In this document: piece by piece, positions 7,565 to 18,716 of the stretch
Layout of the letters: the number at the start of each line of letters is the position of its first letter
How positions within the stretch are numbered: position 1 is the stretch's first letter
Assembly (NCBI GenBank): GCA_965226475.1
Contig: CBDDDJ010000002.1
Coordinates: forward strand, 186,001 to 250,000
From: JASLMY01 sp965226475
GTDB lineage: Bacteria; Pseudomonadota; Alphaproteobacteria; GCA-2731375
Length of the DNA: 64,000 bases
Direction of reading: 5' to 3'
The notes under the pieces: generated by a model
Told to the model about the DNA's origin: nothing
Databases searched by the model: none
Seen by the model: the letters and a program-made list of their open reading frames with translations, nothing else
Program-made: the position numbers and the translations under genes

Positions 7565-10121
7565 GGCGCTGGTCGCGGGCACGGAGGTGCTGTTGCCCGA
7601 CGCGGCGCTGGACGGGGGCAAGATCCTGGTCAAGGCGGGCGCGGCCGGCGGCGAAGTCACCCAGGCGGGCATCATCCGCGCCGCCGCCACGGAACTCCGC
7701 GCGCACGACGGCAACGTCTATGCGCTGGCCGGCGAGACGGGCGGCGTCACCCAGGCGGTGGGGGCCGCGAGGCACGAAGGGCGCATATTCCTCACCGCCG
7801 AGGGCGGTAGCGTCACCATCGCCCACGAGATCCAGGCCCGGCGCGGCGCCGGGCCCGCCATCGACGGCGGCGAGGTGAGAATCTCAGCGGACTTCGTCGC
7901 CGTCGGGGCCGCAATCGACGTCGACGGGGCCGAGGGCGGCACGGTCGATATCGAGGCCGGAACCCTGTCCCTGGCGGAGCCGGTGAGCGCCCGGGGCCTC
8001 GGCGGCGCCGGCGGCACGGTCGCGATTCAGGCCAGCGGCGACAGCCTGGTCTATTCGACGGGAAGCATCGACGTCTCCGGGGCGACGGAGGGCGGATCGA
8101 TCCGCCACGTGACGGGACGGACGCTGACCCATTCCGGGCGATACCTGGCGACGGGCGCGAACGGGAAGGGCGGCGCGATCGACATCGGCGGGGGTGCCGC
8201 GCGCCTGCTGTCGCCCACCATCGACGCCTCGGGCAAAGCCGGCGGCGGGCGGATCCGCGTCGGCGGCGAATTCCAGGGCGGCAAGGATCTGGCGGCCGAC
8301 GAGTTGCCCAATTCCCTACGCCTGGCGGCGACGGACGCGACGCGCATCACCGCGGACGCGACCGGCGCGGCGGGCGACGGCGGCAGGATCATCCTCTGGG
8401 GCGACGAGCGGGCAGCGGTACTGGGGACCATTTCGGCCCGGCCCGGCAGCCTCGCGGGCGCGGGCGGCTTCGTCGAGATTTCCTCGGCGGGGGAGTTGGT
8501 CTACCGGGCCGAGGTGGCGACGGGCCGGGGGGACCGTCACGGCACGGTGCTGCTGGACCCCAAGAACTTCACCATCGCGGAGGTCGATTTCAATCAGTCG
8601 ATCTTCATCCTCGGCGCCGGCTACAGCTATCCCGACTTCGCCGCGCAGCTGGACAATGACGATATTTTCGGCCTTTCCGTCGCCTTGGACGGCACCCGGC
8701 TCGCCGTGGGTGCGCCGGAAGACGACGGCCAAGGCAACAGTGGCGTGAATTTCGGCGCGGTCCACCTGTTCAGCTTCATCGATCAGGCGTTTTCCAGCGG
8801 TGTGCTGGAGGCCACCCTGGGCGCGGGCTATGTCGGCGGCAAGAACCTGAACCTAGCGGCCCGGCTGAATAATGACGACTGGTTCGGTTATTCCGTCTCG
8901 CTCGATGGTGCCCGGCTCGCGGTGGGGGCTGCTCTCGACGACGGCCAGGGTAATGTCGGCGTCAACAATGGCGCGGTGCACCTGTTCAGCTTCACGGACC
9001 AGTCGTTTTCGGGTGGCGTTCTGGAGGCGACCTTGGGCGACGGCTATGCCAGCGGCAAGAGCCTCGACTTGGCCGCACGGCTGGACCCCTTCGATTCTTT
9101 CGGCTGGTCGGTCTCGTTGGATGGTGCCCGGCTCGCGGTCGGGGCCGCGGGTGACGACGGCGCGAGCAACGGCATTACGGATGGCGGCGCGGTGTATCTG
9201 TTCAGCTTTGCCGACCAGGCGTTTTCGGGCGGCGTTCTCGAGGCGACGCTCGGCGAGGGCTACGTTGGTGCCAAGAACCTCGACCTGGCCGCCCGGCTGG
9301 ACGTCGCCGACTCTTTCGGCAGTTCCGTTTCGCTGGACGGCACCCGGCTCGCGGTTGGGGCGTGGGAAGACGATGGCGAGAGTAACGGGAGTTCGAATGC
9401 CGGCGCGGTGTATCTGTTCGGCTTCGCGGATGGGGCGTTCTCGGGAGGCGTTCTGGAGGCGACGCTGGGCGAGGGCTATGCCGGCGGCAAGAACCTCGAC
9501 CTCGCCGCCTCTCTCGACATGGCCGACGTCTTCGGGACATCCGTCTCGTTGGACGGCGCCCGGCTCGCGGTTGGCGCGGTGGGTGACCATGGCCAGGGCA
9601 ACGGCGGATTCTACAACGGCGCGGTATATCTCTTCAGCTTCGCGGACACGGCGTTTTCGGGCGGCGTGCTGGAGGCCACCCTGGGCGAGGGCTATGCGGG
9701 CGGCAAGAGCATCGATCTGGCCGGGCGGCTGGACGACGCCGACTCGTTCGGGGGGGCCGTCTCGCTGGACGGCACCCGTCTGGGGGTGGGGGTCGCCGGC
9801 GACGAAGGCCAGGGCAACGGGGGTACCGACATCGGCGCGGTCCATCTGTTCAGCTTCACGGACATGGCGTTTTCGGGCGGCGTGCTGAAGGCGACCATCG
9901 GCGAAGGTTACGACGCCGGCGGCAAGAACCTCGACCTCGCCGCCCAGCTGGATGATTTTGATAACTTCGGCCAATCGGTTTCGTTGGACGGTACCCGCCT
10001 GGCAGTAGGAGCTCCTGTTGGATATGGCCAGACGGTTGCCGATCGCGATGCGGTCTATCTGTTCAGTTTCACGGATGCGGCGTTCTCCGGTGGCGTTCTA
10101 GAGGCGACGTTGGGCGAGGGC

Positions 10122-11574
10122 GGGGATGTCCCGGGCTCTGTTGAAAAGCTGAAGTAGGCGTCGTCCGCCTGGAGCCGCTAGGCTCTGGGTGCTGATTCCA
10201 TCAAGGAGAACGACGCCATGACCAAGACTACACGCAACGACCGTTCCTCGGAACCATCCTGTCGGCTCTTGCCATCGATGCCGGAGGCCTTCGACGATCC
10301 GCGCATGAGCGTCGATCGCTTCTGCCTTTTGGCGGGCCTCGAGTCTTTGAACGAGATGATGTCGGCGGACGCGGAAGCCTTGTGCGGTTCGCGCCACGCC
10401 GGCTCGGGCGAGCGCAAGGGCCATCGATGGGGCACGACCCGGAGCGAGATCGCCTACCACGGCGGCAAAGTGAAGGTCGAGCGCCCTCGGGTGGGGGACT
10501 TCGCGGGTCGGGAGATGAGCCTGCCGAGTTGGGAGCTGCTGTCGGAACCCGAACTCTTGCAAGCCTGGGCGATGAATCTGATGGTGATCAACGTCTCGAC
10601 CCGCAAGTATGCCCGCGCGGTGCGCCTGCCGGACGATGCGGGCGGCGATCTGCCGGCGGCATCGGGTGACGCAACCTCGAAGTCGGCGGTCTCGCGCCGT
10701 TTCGTGGCGTTGACGCGAAGCAAGCTGAAGGCCTGGCTGGCGAGCCCGCTCGACGATCTCGATCTCGTGGTGCTCCAGATCGACGGGCTCCATGTCGGCG
10801 ATCACCTGATGGTGGCGGCGATCGGCATCGACACCGGCGGCGCGAAGCACGTGCTGGGCCTGGCCGAGGGCGCGACGGAGAACGCGGCCACGGTGCAAGC
10901 CATGCTCGACAACCTGATCGAGCGCGGTCTCGATCCCGAACGGCCTCGGCTCTACATCGTCGACGGCGCCAAGGCGCTCTCGAAGGCGATCCGGCGGACC
11001 TTCGGGCGGGCGGCGGCCCTCCAGCGCCGCCAGGTGCACAAGGGGCGCAAAACATCACGGACCGGCTGGACGAGAGCCTCCATGCCGGCGTCAGGAAGGT
11101 CTTGCGGCAGGCCTGGCAGCAGGACGACGCGGCTAAGGCCGAACGGCTCTTGCGCAACCTCGCCCGCCGTCTGGAGCATGACGCACCCGGCGTCTCGGGC
11201 TCGATCCTGGAGGGCCTGGACGAGATCCTGACCGTGATCCGGCTCGGCCTCCCGCCGCAACTTCGACGCTCGCTGGCTTGCACCAACGCCATCGAGAACG
11301 CGATCGGCACCGTCCGGACGGTGCAGCGGAACGTCAAGCGCTGGCGCAACGCCGAGATGGCGCTGCGTTGGACCGCCGCCGGCCCCTTGGAGGCGCAAAA
11401 GACCTTCCGCCGCCTCAAGGCCCACCGCCAGCTCCCCATCCTCGACGCCGCCCTGCGGGAGGCGGTGAGAAAGGCCGGAGCAAAGTCCGTCATTGAAGAC
11501 ATCGAGGTGGCCGCGTAGCCTCTCGATCAGACGATGCCTATCTCGCACTTTTCAACATTGGGCGGGACATCGCC
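10122..11574 (+). mobile_element. IS256-family insertion sequence, 1453 bp, in tpsA
   Basis: Ends GGGGATGTCCCG and, as complement, GGCGATGTCCCG, with TGTTGAAAAG shared further in. An 8-bp target duplication GCGAGGGC flanks it (10114-10121 and 11575-11582), as expected for IS256. It landed in the GEGY segment of an FG-GAP repeat. Its transposase gene is frameshifted, so this copy is probably immobile by itself. Confidence 0.88.
10218..11518 (+). pseudogene. IS256-family (Mutator-type) transposase, frameshifted
   Basis: Starts at ATG 10218 with AAGGAG upstream. Catalytic motifs are present: LQIDGLHVGDH, LYIVDGAKALSKAI and, after the shift, ACTNAIENAIGTVR. The frame breaks at a run of four A (11049-11052): adding one A gives continuous NITDRLDESLHAGVRKVLRQ and joins the two parts to about 433 residues, the family length. 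This could be a deletion in the A run or, less likely, a programmed -1 slip, which is not typical of IS256. Confidence 0.82.
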
Positions 11575-11636
11575 GCGAGGGCTATGTTGGCGGTAAGAAC
11601 CTCGACCTCGCCGCCCAGCTGGATGATATTGACCAA

Positions 11637-12869
11637 AGGGCTTATCCCTTTGAGCCCGGTTTGACGAGATGTTGAGTTTCTGGTGGGCGTCGGCAGCATG
11701 TTCGTGTAATGTTCCGTCATGGCCAGCCGCTGGAAATATGACCGCCCCATGTCCCGCGCCGCCTTCGAGGCGCGCTTTCCCGATGAAGCCTCCTGTGCCC
11801 GGCATCTCGCCGCCAGGCGCTGGCCCGACGGCTTCGTCTGCCCCGCCTGCGGCCATGACAGGGGCTGGGAACTGAAGCGGCGCCGGGCGAGCTGGGAATG
11901 TGCGGCCTGCGGGAAGGAGACCTCGGTGACCGCAGGCACGATCATGCACCGCAGCCACTTGCCCCTGAAGACCTGGTTCATGGCCGTTCACATCGTGACC
12001 AGCCACTCGAATGGTATCTCCGCCCTGCAACTCCAGGCCCAGCTCGGGCTCGGCAGTTACAAGAGTGCCTGGCTCCTGCTGCACAAGCTGCGCCGTGCCA
12101 TGGTCAATCCGGATCGCAGCCTGCTTGAGGACCTGATCGAGATCGATGAGGCCACCCTCCCGTTCCGCACCGCAAAAGACCCGGCCACAGGCGGGCAAGG
12201 TCGCAGCCCACAAGGCAAGATGCGCATTGCCGGCGCGGTCGAGCTATCGCCCGAGGGCGAGCCACGCCGCATCCGGCTGGCGCCGATCGGGGATTTCTCC
12301 GCGCGCAGCCTTCGTGCCTTCGTTGCCGGAACCTCGGCGCCGGGCGCGCGGGTGATTACCGATGGCTGGAGCGGTTATTGCGGCCTGCCCGACCACGACC
12401 ACCAGCCCAAGGTCGTCGGTGCAACGCCCGCCCATCTCGTGCTGACGTGGATCCATCGTGTGTTCTCGAACCTGAAGCGCTGGGCGCTCGGAACCTTCCA
12501 TGGCCTGCGCCGCGCCCATCTGCGCCGCTACCTCGACGAGTTCGTGTTCCGCTGGAACCGCCGCCGCCACACCGCAACGGCTTTCGATACCCTGCTCGGC
12601 ATCGGCACGCGCCTGCGACCCGCCGACTACCGCGACATCGTCGGACAACACGTCTGATCCCGGCAGGCCGGGCGCCAGCCACCGCCCGCCCTCCGATCCG
12701 CCTCAATCGGAGCCGAATACCGGCCCTCCAGTCTGCCTGACAGCACTCGAAACCAACTTCCTCAAGTCCAAAAGCTCCCGCACATCCCCCGGCACGGTCC
12801 GAAAACCGTGCCTGGAACGTAGAAGGCCGATCAACATCTGGTGTGACCGGAAGCAAAGGGATAAGCCAT
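11637..12869 (+). mobile_element. IS1595-family element (copy 1), 1233 bp, in tpsA
   Basis: Terminal repeats AGGGCTTATCCCTTTG and (complement) ATGGCTTATCCCTTTG, followed on both sides by GATGTTGA further in. Flanked by the 8-bp duplication TTGACCAA (11629-11636 and 12870-12877). It sits only 62 bases downstream of the IS256 element in the same tpsA repeat. A second copy of identical length is at 46145-47377 in the opposite orientation. Confidence 0.9.
11719..12657 (+). CDS. IS1595-family transposase (ISXO2-like), copy 1
   Basis: 312 residues. The N-terminus has a zinc ribbon (CPACGHDRGW...WECAACGKE) that is typical of IS1595 transposases. The ISXO2-like catalytic domain follows, with LIEIDEATLP, VITDGWSGYCGLPDH and TWIHRVFSNLKRWALGTFHG, and a C-terminal helical region (YLDEFVFRWNRR). 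The protein is identical to the copy at 46357-47295, so one copy probably derives from the other recently. Confidence 0.9.
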   Translation: MASRWKYDRPMSRAAFEARFPDEASCARHLAARRWPDGFVCPACGHDRGWELKRRRASWECAACGKETSVTAGTIMHRSHLPLKTWFMAVHIVTSHSNGISALQLQAQLGLGSYKSAWLLLHKLRRAMVNPDRSLLEDLIEIDEATLPFRTAKDPATGGQGRSPQGKMRIAGAVELSPEGEPRRIRLAPIGDFSARSLRAFVAGTSAPGARVITDGWSGYCGLPDHDHQPKVVGATPAHLVLTWIHRVFSNLKRWALGTFHGLRRAHLRRYLDEFVFRWNRRRHTATAFDTLLGIGTRLRPADYRDIVGQHV

Positions 12870-15800
12870 TTGACCAATTCGGCACATCCTTCTCGCTGGA
12901 TGGCACCCGCTTGGCGGTGGGGGCCGCTGGTGACGACGGCCAGGGCAACGTGGGCAACGCTAACGGCGCGGTATATCTATTTGGCTTCACGGATGCGGCG
13001 TTTTCCGGCGGCGTTCTGGAGGCATGGCTTGGCGAGGGCTATGTCGGCGGCAAGAACCTCGACCTCGCCGCCGAGCTGGATACTGGCGATACCTTCGGGA
13101 TATCGGTCTCGCTGGATGAGGCCCGTCTCGCGGTGGGGTCTTTCGGCGACGACGGCCAGGGCAACGGGGGCAACTTCAAAGGCGCGGTGCATCTGTTCAG
13201 CTTCACGGATAAAGCGTTTTCGGGTGGCGTTCTGGAAGCGACGCTGGGCGCGGGCTATGTCGGCGGCAAGAACCTCAACCTTGCCGAACAGCTGGATGAT
13301 CGTGACTTCTTCGGCCGATCGGTCTCGCTGGACGGCACCCGCTTGGCGGTGGGAGCCCCTTTTGACGCCGGTGAGGGCAACTCGGGCACCACGAGCGGCG
13401 CGGTGTATTTGTTCAGTTTCACGGATGCGGCGTTTTCAGGTGGCGCCCTGGTGGCGAGGCTGGGCGAGGGCTATGTCGGCGGCACAAACCTCGACCTCGC
13501 CGCTCCGCTCGATGGCGGCGACAGGTTTGGCACATCGGTTTCGCTGGACGGCACCCGTCTGGCCGTGGGGGCCGATGGTGACAATGGCCGGGGCAACGGG
13601 GGCAGCAACAACGGCGCCGTGTATCTGTTCAGCTTCACGGACACGGTGTTTTCGGGTGGCGTTCTGGAGGCCATGCTGGGCGCCAGCTACGTCGGCGGCA
13701 AGAACCTCGACCTCGCCGCCCAGCTCGATGATTCCGACCTATTCGGCTCTTCGGTTTCGCTGGACGGCACACGCTTGGCGGTGGGGGCCTTTGGTGACGA
13801 CGGCCAGGGCAACGGGGGCAACGCCAACGGCGCGGTGTATCTGTTCAGCTTCACGGACATGGCGTTTTCCGGCGGCGTGCTGGAGGCGACCATCGGCGAG
13901 GGCTACGTTGGTGCCAAGAACCTCGACCTGGCCGCCCGGCTCGAAAATCTCGACCAAATCGGCTATTCGGTCTCGCTGGACGGCACCCGCCTCGCGGTGG
14001 GAGCTCCCTTTGAAGACAGCCAGGCCAACGTGGGCATCAACAGCAACTATGGCGCGGTGTATCTCTTCAGCTTCACGGACACGGCGTTTTCGGGTGGCGT
14101 TCTGGAAGCGACCTTGGGCGAGGGTTACGTCGGCGGCAAGAACCTCGACCTCGCCGCCCAGCTCGAAAGAAGTAACCTTTTCGGAAGTGCGGTGTCGCTG
14201 GACGGCACCCGCCTCGCGGTAGGGGCTTCTGGTGACCACGGCCTGGGCACGGGGGCTTTCTTCAGCGGCGCGGTGTATCTGTTCAGCTTCACGGACATGG
14301 CGTTTTCGGGTGGCGTATTGGAGGCGACCTTGGGCGAGGGTTATGTCGGCGGCAAGAATCTCGACCTTTCCGCCCAATTGGACACTAGTGACGGTTTCGG
14401 GCACTCGGTCTCGCTGGACGGCACCCGCTTGGCCGTGGGGGCTCAATTTGACGACGGCCAGGGCAACGGGGGTAGTGTCAACGGCGCGGTGTATCTCTTC
14501 AGCTTCACGGACACGGCGTTTTCGGGTGGCGTTCTTGAGGCGACTTTGGGCAAGGACTACACGGGCGGCAAGAACCTCGACCTCGCCGCCCAGCTCGATA
14601 TTCTTGACCAATTCGGCTCTTCGGTCTCGCTGGACGGCAGCCACCTGGCGGTGGGGTCCCTTGGTGATGACACCCAGGCCAACGTGGGCATCAACAGCAA
14701 CTATGGCATCAACAGCAACTATGGCGCGGTTTATCTCTTCAGCTTCACGGACACGGCGTTTTCGGGTGGCGTTCTGGAAGCGACCTAGGGCGAGGGCTAT
14801 GTCGGCGGCAAGAACCTCGACCTGGCAATCCAGCTGGATACTCGTGACACTTTCAGAAGATCTGTGTCGCTGGACGGCACCCGCCTGGCGGTGGGGGCCA
14901 TTGGTGACAGCGGCCTGGGCAACGGAGGTAGAGGCAACGGTGCGGTGTATCTCTTCAGCTTCACGGACACGGCGTTTTCGGGCGGCGTTCTGGAGGCGAT
15001 CTTGGGCGCTGGCTACACGGGCGGCAAGAACCTCGACCTCGCCGCCCAGCTCGATATTTTCGACTTTTTCGGCCGATCGGTCTCGCTGGACGGCAGCCGC
15101 TTAGCGGTGGGGCCCTATCGTGACGACGGCCGGGGCGACGGGGGCGGGTTCAACTACGGCGCGGTGTACCTCTTCACCAACGCCTTCAGCGATGGCGCGC
15201 CCGACGATGTGGGCGACGGCGTCTTCGCGAGCCGGATCGGCGAGAGCATCACGATCACGCCCCAGGCGTTGAAGGCGCTGCTGGATGCCGGCAACGACGT
15301 CGTCCTGCAGGCGAGCAACGACGGCACGGTGGCGGCCGATATCCTGGTGAACAACCTGACCGGAGATGGCGGCGACCTCACCTTGCAGGCCGGCCGCTCG
15401 CTCTTCGTCAACGCGGACATCGGAAGCGACAACGGCAATCTGGCGCTGATCGCCAACTAGCTGCTGGCGAACGGCGTCGTCGACGCCGACCGCGACGCCG
15501 GCGATGCGGCGATCACCTTGGCCGACGGCGTGGCGCTCGACGCCGGCACCGGCACACTCACGCTCAGGATTCTCGACGGCGCGGGCAAGTCCAACAGTGG
15601 TGCCGGCCACATCACGCTCACCGCCAACAACTGGCTCGCCGGCGCGACCATCACGCTCGAGAATTTGGGCGCCGAGACGACCAATGCGATCCAGCTCGGC
15701 GCCGGCGGCACCCTGAGCGCCTCGGGCCCGGGCGATGCCATCACCCTCGCCTCGGACATCTTCACCAACAACGCCGGCGCGGGCGTCTTCGATTTCACCG

Positions 15801-16916
15801 ACGGCGGCCGCTTCCTGGTGTTCAGCAACGACTTCGCGACCGACACGGCCGGCGGGCCGACGGCGCGCCACTTCTACAACCACGACTTCGGCGACACGCT
15901 CGGCGCCGTGGTGAGCGGATCGGCGGACAACTGGTTCCTCTACCGGGTGCAGCCGACCCTGACCGTCACCGGGACCGACACGCTTCTGACCTACGACGGG
16001 ACGTCTCGGACGCTCGGCGGCTTCACGGCGGCGGGCCTGGTCAATGGCGACAGCCAGGCCCAGGCGCTGACCACGGACCCGACGCTGGTCGGCCAGGTGA
16101 ATGCCGGTACCTACACCATGGGCAATCTGACCGGCGGCGCCTCCGAGATCGGCTACGCCATCACGCTGCTGCCCGGGACCCTGACGATCGACCCCCGGCT
16201 GCTCACCGTGACGGCGACGGCGGCCGACAAGGTCTACGACGGCACCACCGCGGCGACGGTGATCTTTGGCGACGACCGGGTGGCGGGCGACGTGCTGACG
16301 CTCGTCGGGACCGCCAACTTCGCCGACAAGAACGTCGGCACGGGCAAGACGGTGACGATCAGCGGCATCACGCTCGGCGGCGCCGACGCCGGCAACTACG
16401 GCTTCAACACATCGCTGTTCTCCATCGCCAGCATCACGCCCAGGGGCCTGGAAATGACCGCCGATCCGGGCCAGCTCAAGTTGGCCAGCGAGCCTGATCC
16501 GACATTCACCTTCACGCTTTCTGGCGGCGGCCTCGTGGCCGGAGATGGCCTGGCCGGGGCGTTGGCGCGCGTGGCGGGCGAAGTACCCGGCAACTATGGC
16601 TTGCTGATGGGCACGCTCACCGCCGGCGCGAACTACGACGTCGGCTTCGTCGGCAACGATTTCACGGTCCTGGAGCTGGTCTCGCCGACCTTGGATTTCC
16701 CGCTGGAGGCGTTGCCGACCACCAGCCTATTCCTCGACGGACTGCCCACAAACCTGCCGGACGGGTGGGCCCAGACATCGCTGTTCCCAGGCCAATTCGG
16801 ATTGCCGCCGACATTCGTCGGATGCGCCAGTGGCGGATTCGCGGGCGCTGGCTGTGCCGCGCTGCTCAGCCACCTGACGCAGCATCGACCATAGAGGCTG
16901 GGGGATTCGTTCGATT

Positions 16917-18701
16917 ATGAGGATGCCTCGGGCCATTCGTCGGCCGGTCCGATTCACGTGGCCGCTCGCCCTGGTACTGGCGGCAGCCGTCACCGCGCCG
17001 GCGGGCCAGGCGCAGCAACGCCTGGAGGAGAACCCGCCGGAACTGCGCCACGGTCCACGGCTCGACCGCCTGCCGGGCACCCTGGAGCTCGATCCCGCCG
17101 GAGCGAGCGACGAACCGCTCGGCACCGACCTTCGCGGCATCACGCTGGTGCGTGATCCCGATGGCATGAAGGCGGCCGTGACGCGCGCCGGCCTCGATCT
17201 GGGCGGCGTGAACCTCCCGCCGGAGGTCGATCTGCGGGCGGCGCTGCAACCTTTCCTCGGCCGCCCCCTGTCGCTGCGCCTGATGGTCGAGTTGCGGGTC
17301 GCCATCATCCGGGCCTACCGGGACGCGGGCTATGCCCTGGTGGCGGTGATCGTGCCGCCACAGGAGATTTCGAGCGGTGCCGTCCGGGTCATGATCAGCC
17401 AGTTCCGCCTGGCCGAGCGCCGGGTCGAGGGCACCGACTGGTCGGACGAGGACGATATCCTCGACGCCGTCCGGGCCCGGCCCGGCGAGGTGATCGATAC
17501 CGACCGGCTGATCGACGATCTCAACTGGCTGAACCTCAATCCCTACCGCAACCTGGTCGTCGTGGCGGAGCCGGGCAAGGAATTCGGCGAGACCAACCTG
17601 ATCTTCCGGGCCGAGGAGAAGAAGCCCTGGACGGTCTATGCCGGCTATAACAATCATGGCGCGCCGTCGACGAGCGAGAACCGGCTCTATGCTGGATTCA
17701 ACCTGGCCAACATCCCCCTGCTCGACCATCAATTCGGCTACCGCTTCACGGTCAGCCCCGACGCCTTTGGCCGTCTGGATCATTCCACCAGCGCGACGCG
17801 CAAGCAGGATGCCTATCGCGCGCACGACGGCGTCTATTTCGTACCCCTGCCATGGCGCCACAAGCTGAAGCTGCGCGGCGCGTTCGTCGAAAGCCGTTCC
17901 AACCTGACAACTACCCTGGTGAGCGCGAGCGAGACCTTCATCGCCTCGGCCGAATACGCGGTGCCGTTGCCCGCCTGGGAATGGGTTCGCCCCGAAGTCT
18001 ACGGCCGCCTGGCGTACAAACGCGCCGAACGCGACGTCTTCTTTAACACGGTTTTGGCCTCGGGCCTGGAGATCGACATCATCCAGGGCGCGTTCGGCCT
18101 GCGCGGCATCGAGAACGACGCCTTGGGACGAACGAGTTTCGAGCTTCAGCTCGTTCATAGCCCGGGGGGCATCACCGACAAGAACGATGACGCGAACTTT
18201 GCCGCCTTCTCCGGCAATCCCGGCGACACGGCCGACTACACCTATATCCATGGCTCGCTGCGTCGCGTGACGCCCCTCCACGAGGGCATGGCCCTGGTCT
18301 CGGAAGTCATCGGCCAGTGGTCCGACGACAGCCTGCCTTCGACCGATACCTTTTCCATCACGGGCGACGGCACGGTGCGCGGCTACAAGTCGCTGGAGGC
18401 CGCCGGCGACCGCGGCATCGTTGCCCGCGCGGAGATGCATTTCCCATTGTGGAGACTGTTCAGGGGCGACCTGCCGGTCCGGCTCGCCGCCTTCGACGTC
18501 TATCCCTTCCTCGATCTCGGTTATGTCGAGACCCTCGCGCCGAACGGGGATGAGTTCGCGGCGAGCACGGGGCTCGGCCTGTCGCTCGGATTCGGCGAGA
18601 CGGTGTCGATCAACGGCAACATCGGCCTCGTGCTCGACGATGGTGTCTCCAGCCGCGCGGGCGACGTCGGAGGCCGCGTCAATCTCGTCGTCAAGCACTG
18701 A
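16917..18701 (+). CDS. TpsB outer-membrane transporter (FhaC/ShlB family)
   Basis: 594 residues with signal peptide (LALVLAAAVTAPAGQAQ). Two POTRA-like modules lie around residues 70-240 (LRDPDG...GLDLGG, YALVAVIVPPQEISSGAVRVMI), then a 16-strand type beta-barrel. The conserved loop-6 motif of the family is seen as GTVRGYKSLEAAGDRGIV, and the barrel closes with GGRVNLVVKH. It recognises the secretion domain of its TpsA partner and exports it to the surface. Starts 22 bases after the tpsA stop, so probably co-transcribed; an ATG at 16923 is an alternative start. The gene is intact although its partner is broken. Confidence 0.9.
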   Translation: MRMPRAIRRPVRFTWPLALVLAAAVTAPAGQAQQRLEENPPELRHGPRLDRLPGTLELDPAGASDEPLGTDLRGITLVRDPDGMKAAVTRAGLDLGGVNLPPEVDLRAALQPFLGRPLSLRLMVELRVAIIRAYRDAGYALVAVIVPPQEISSGAVRVMISQFRLAERRVEGTDWSDEDDILDAVRARPGEVIDTDRLIDDLNWLNLNPYRNLVVVAEPGKEFGETNLIFRAEEKKPWTVYAGYNNHGAPSTSENRLYAGFNLANIPLLDHQFGYRFTVSPDAFGRLDHSTSATRKQDAYRAHDGVYFVPLPWRHKLKLRGAFVESRSNLTTTLVSASETFIASAEYAVPLPAWEWVRPEVYGRLAYKRAERDVFFNTVLASGLEIDIIQGAFGLRGIENDALGRTSFELQLVHSPGGITDKNDDANFAAFSGNPGDTADYTYIHGSLRRVTPLHEGMALVSEVIGQWSDDSLPSTDTFSITGDGTVRGYKSLEAAGDRGIVARAEMHFPLWRLFRGDLPVRLAAFDVYPFLDLGYVETLAPNGDEFAASTGLGLSLGFGETVSINGNIGLVLDDGVSSRAGDVGGRVNLVVKH

Positions 18702-18716
18702 ACGGCGGCCGGCCTC

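Larger units (their letters stand above)
8650..15180 (+). repeat. Array of 18 FG-GAP-like repeats in tpsA (split by two IS)
   Basis: Each unit is about 72 codons with the core VSLDGTRLAVGAxxDDG, then GAVYLFSFTD, FSGGVLEATLGEGY, GGKNLDLAAQLD and FG at the join. Seven units lie before the IS insertions (to 10121), nine between 12878 and 14785, and two after the first amber codon. The motif matches the FG-GAP_2 (beta-propeller) family. In unit 16 an 18-bp segment (GGCATCAACAGCAACTAT) is doubled in frame near 14690, a sign of repeat slippage. High similarity among units points to repeated recombination. Confidence 0.85.
6898..16894 (+). pseudogene. Giant two-partner-secretion exoprotein (TpsA, FHA-like) with FG-GAP repeats, disrupted
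   Basis: Signal peptide (GVFVAALTGLAAAGG...AQE), then a haemagglutination-activity secretion domain with LLVNPNGVIVGPDGV (NPNG motif), a beta-helix region, 18 FG-GAP-like repeats of about 72 residues, and a C-terminus with YDG/MBG-type repeats (LLTYDGTSRTLGG, KVYDGTTAATV). Lesions in order: an 8-bp tandem duplication at 7549-7564 (frameshift), an IS256 element (10122-11574), an IS1595 element (11637-12869), and amber codons at 14786 and 15458. Removing the duplication and both IS with one target copy each gives one continuous frame of 2,429 codons, interrupted only by the ambers. The first amber is a TTG-to-TAG change judged from sister repeats. The cognate transporter follows 22 bases downstream. 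In its present form it cannot make the full adhesin. Confidence 0.88.

Noticed and set aside
10122..12869. IS256 plus IS1595 as one composite transposon
   Set aside because: Each has its own ends and its own target duplication; they are separate insertions.
8650..15180. Repeat array as CRISPR
   Set aside because: Units are 216 bp, coding, in frame and contiguous; no spacers or cas genes.
16866..18698. 610-codon minus-strand frame
   Set aside because: Mirror of tpsB, which has POTRA and barrel motifs and a signal peptide. Not a gene.
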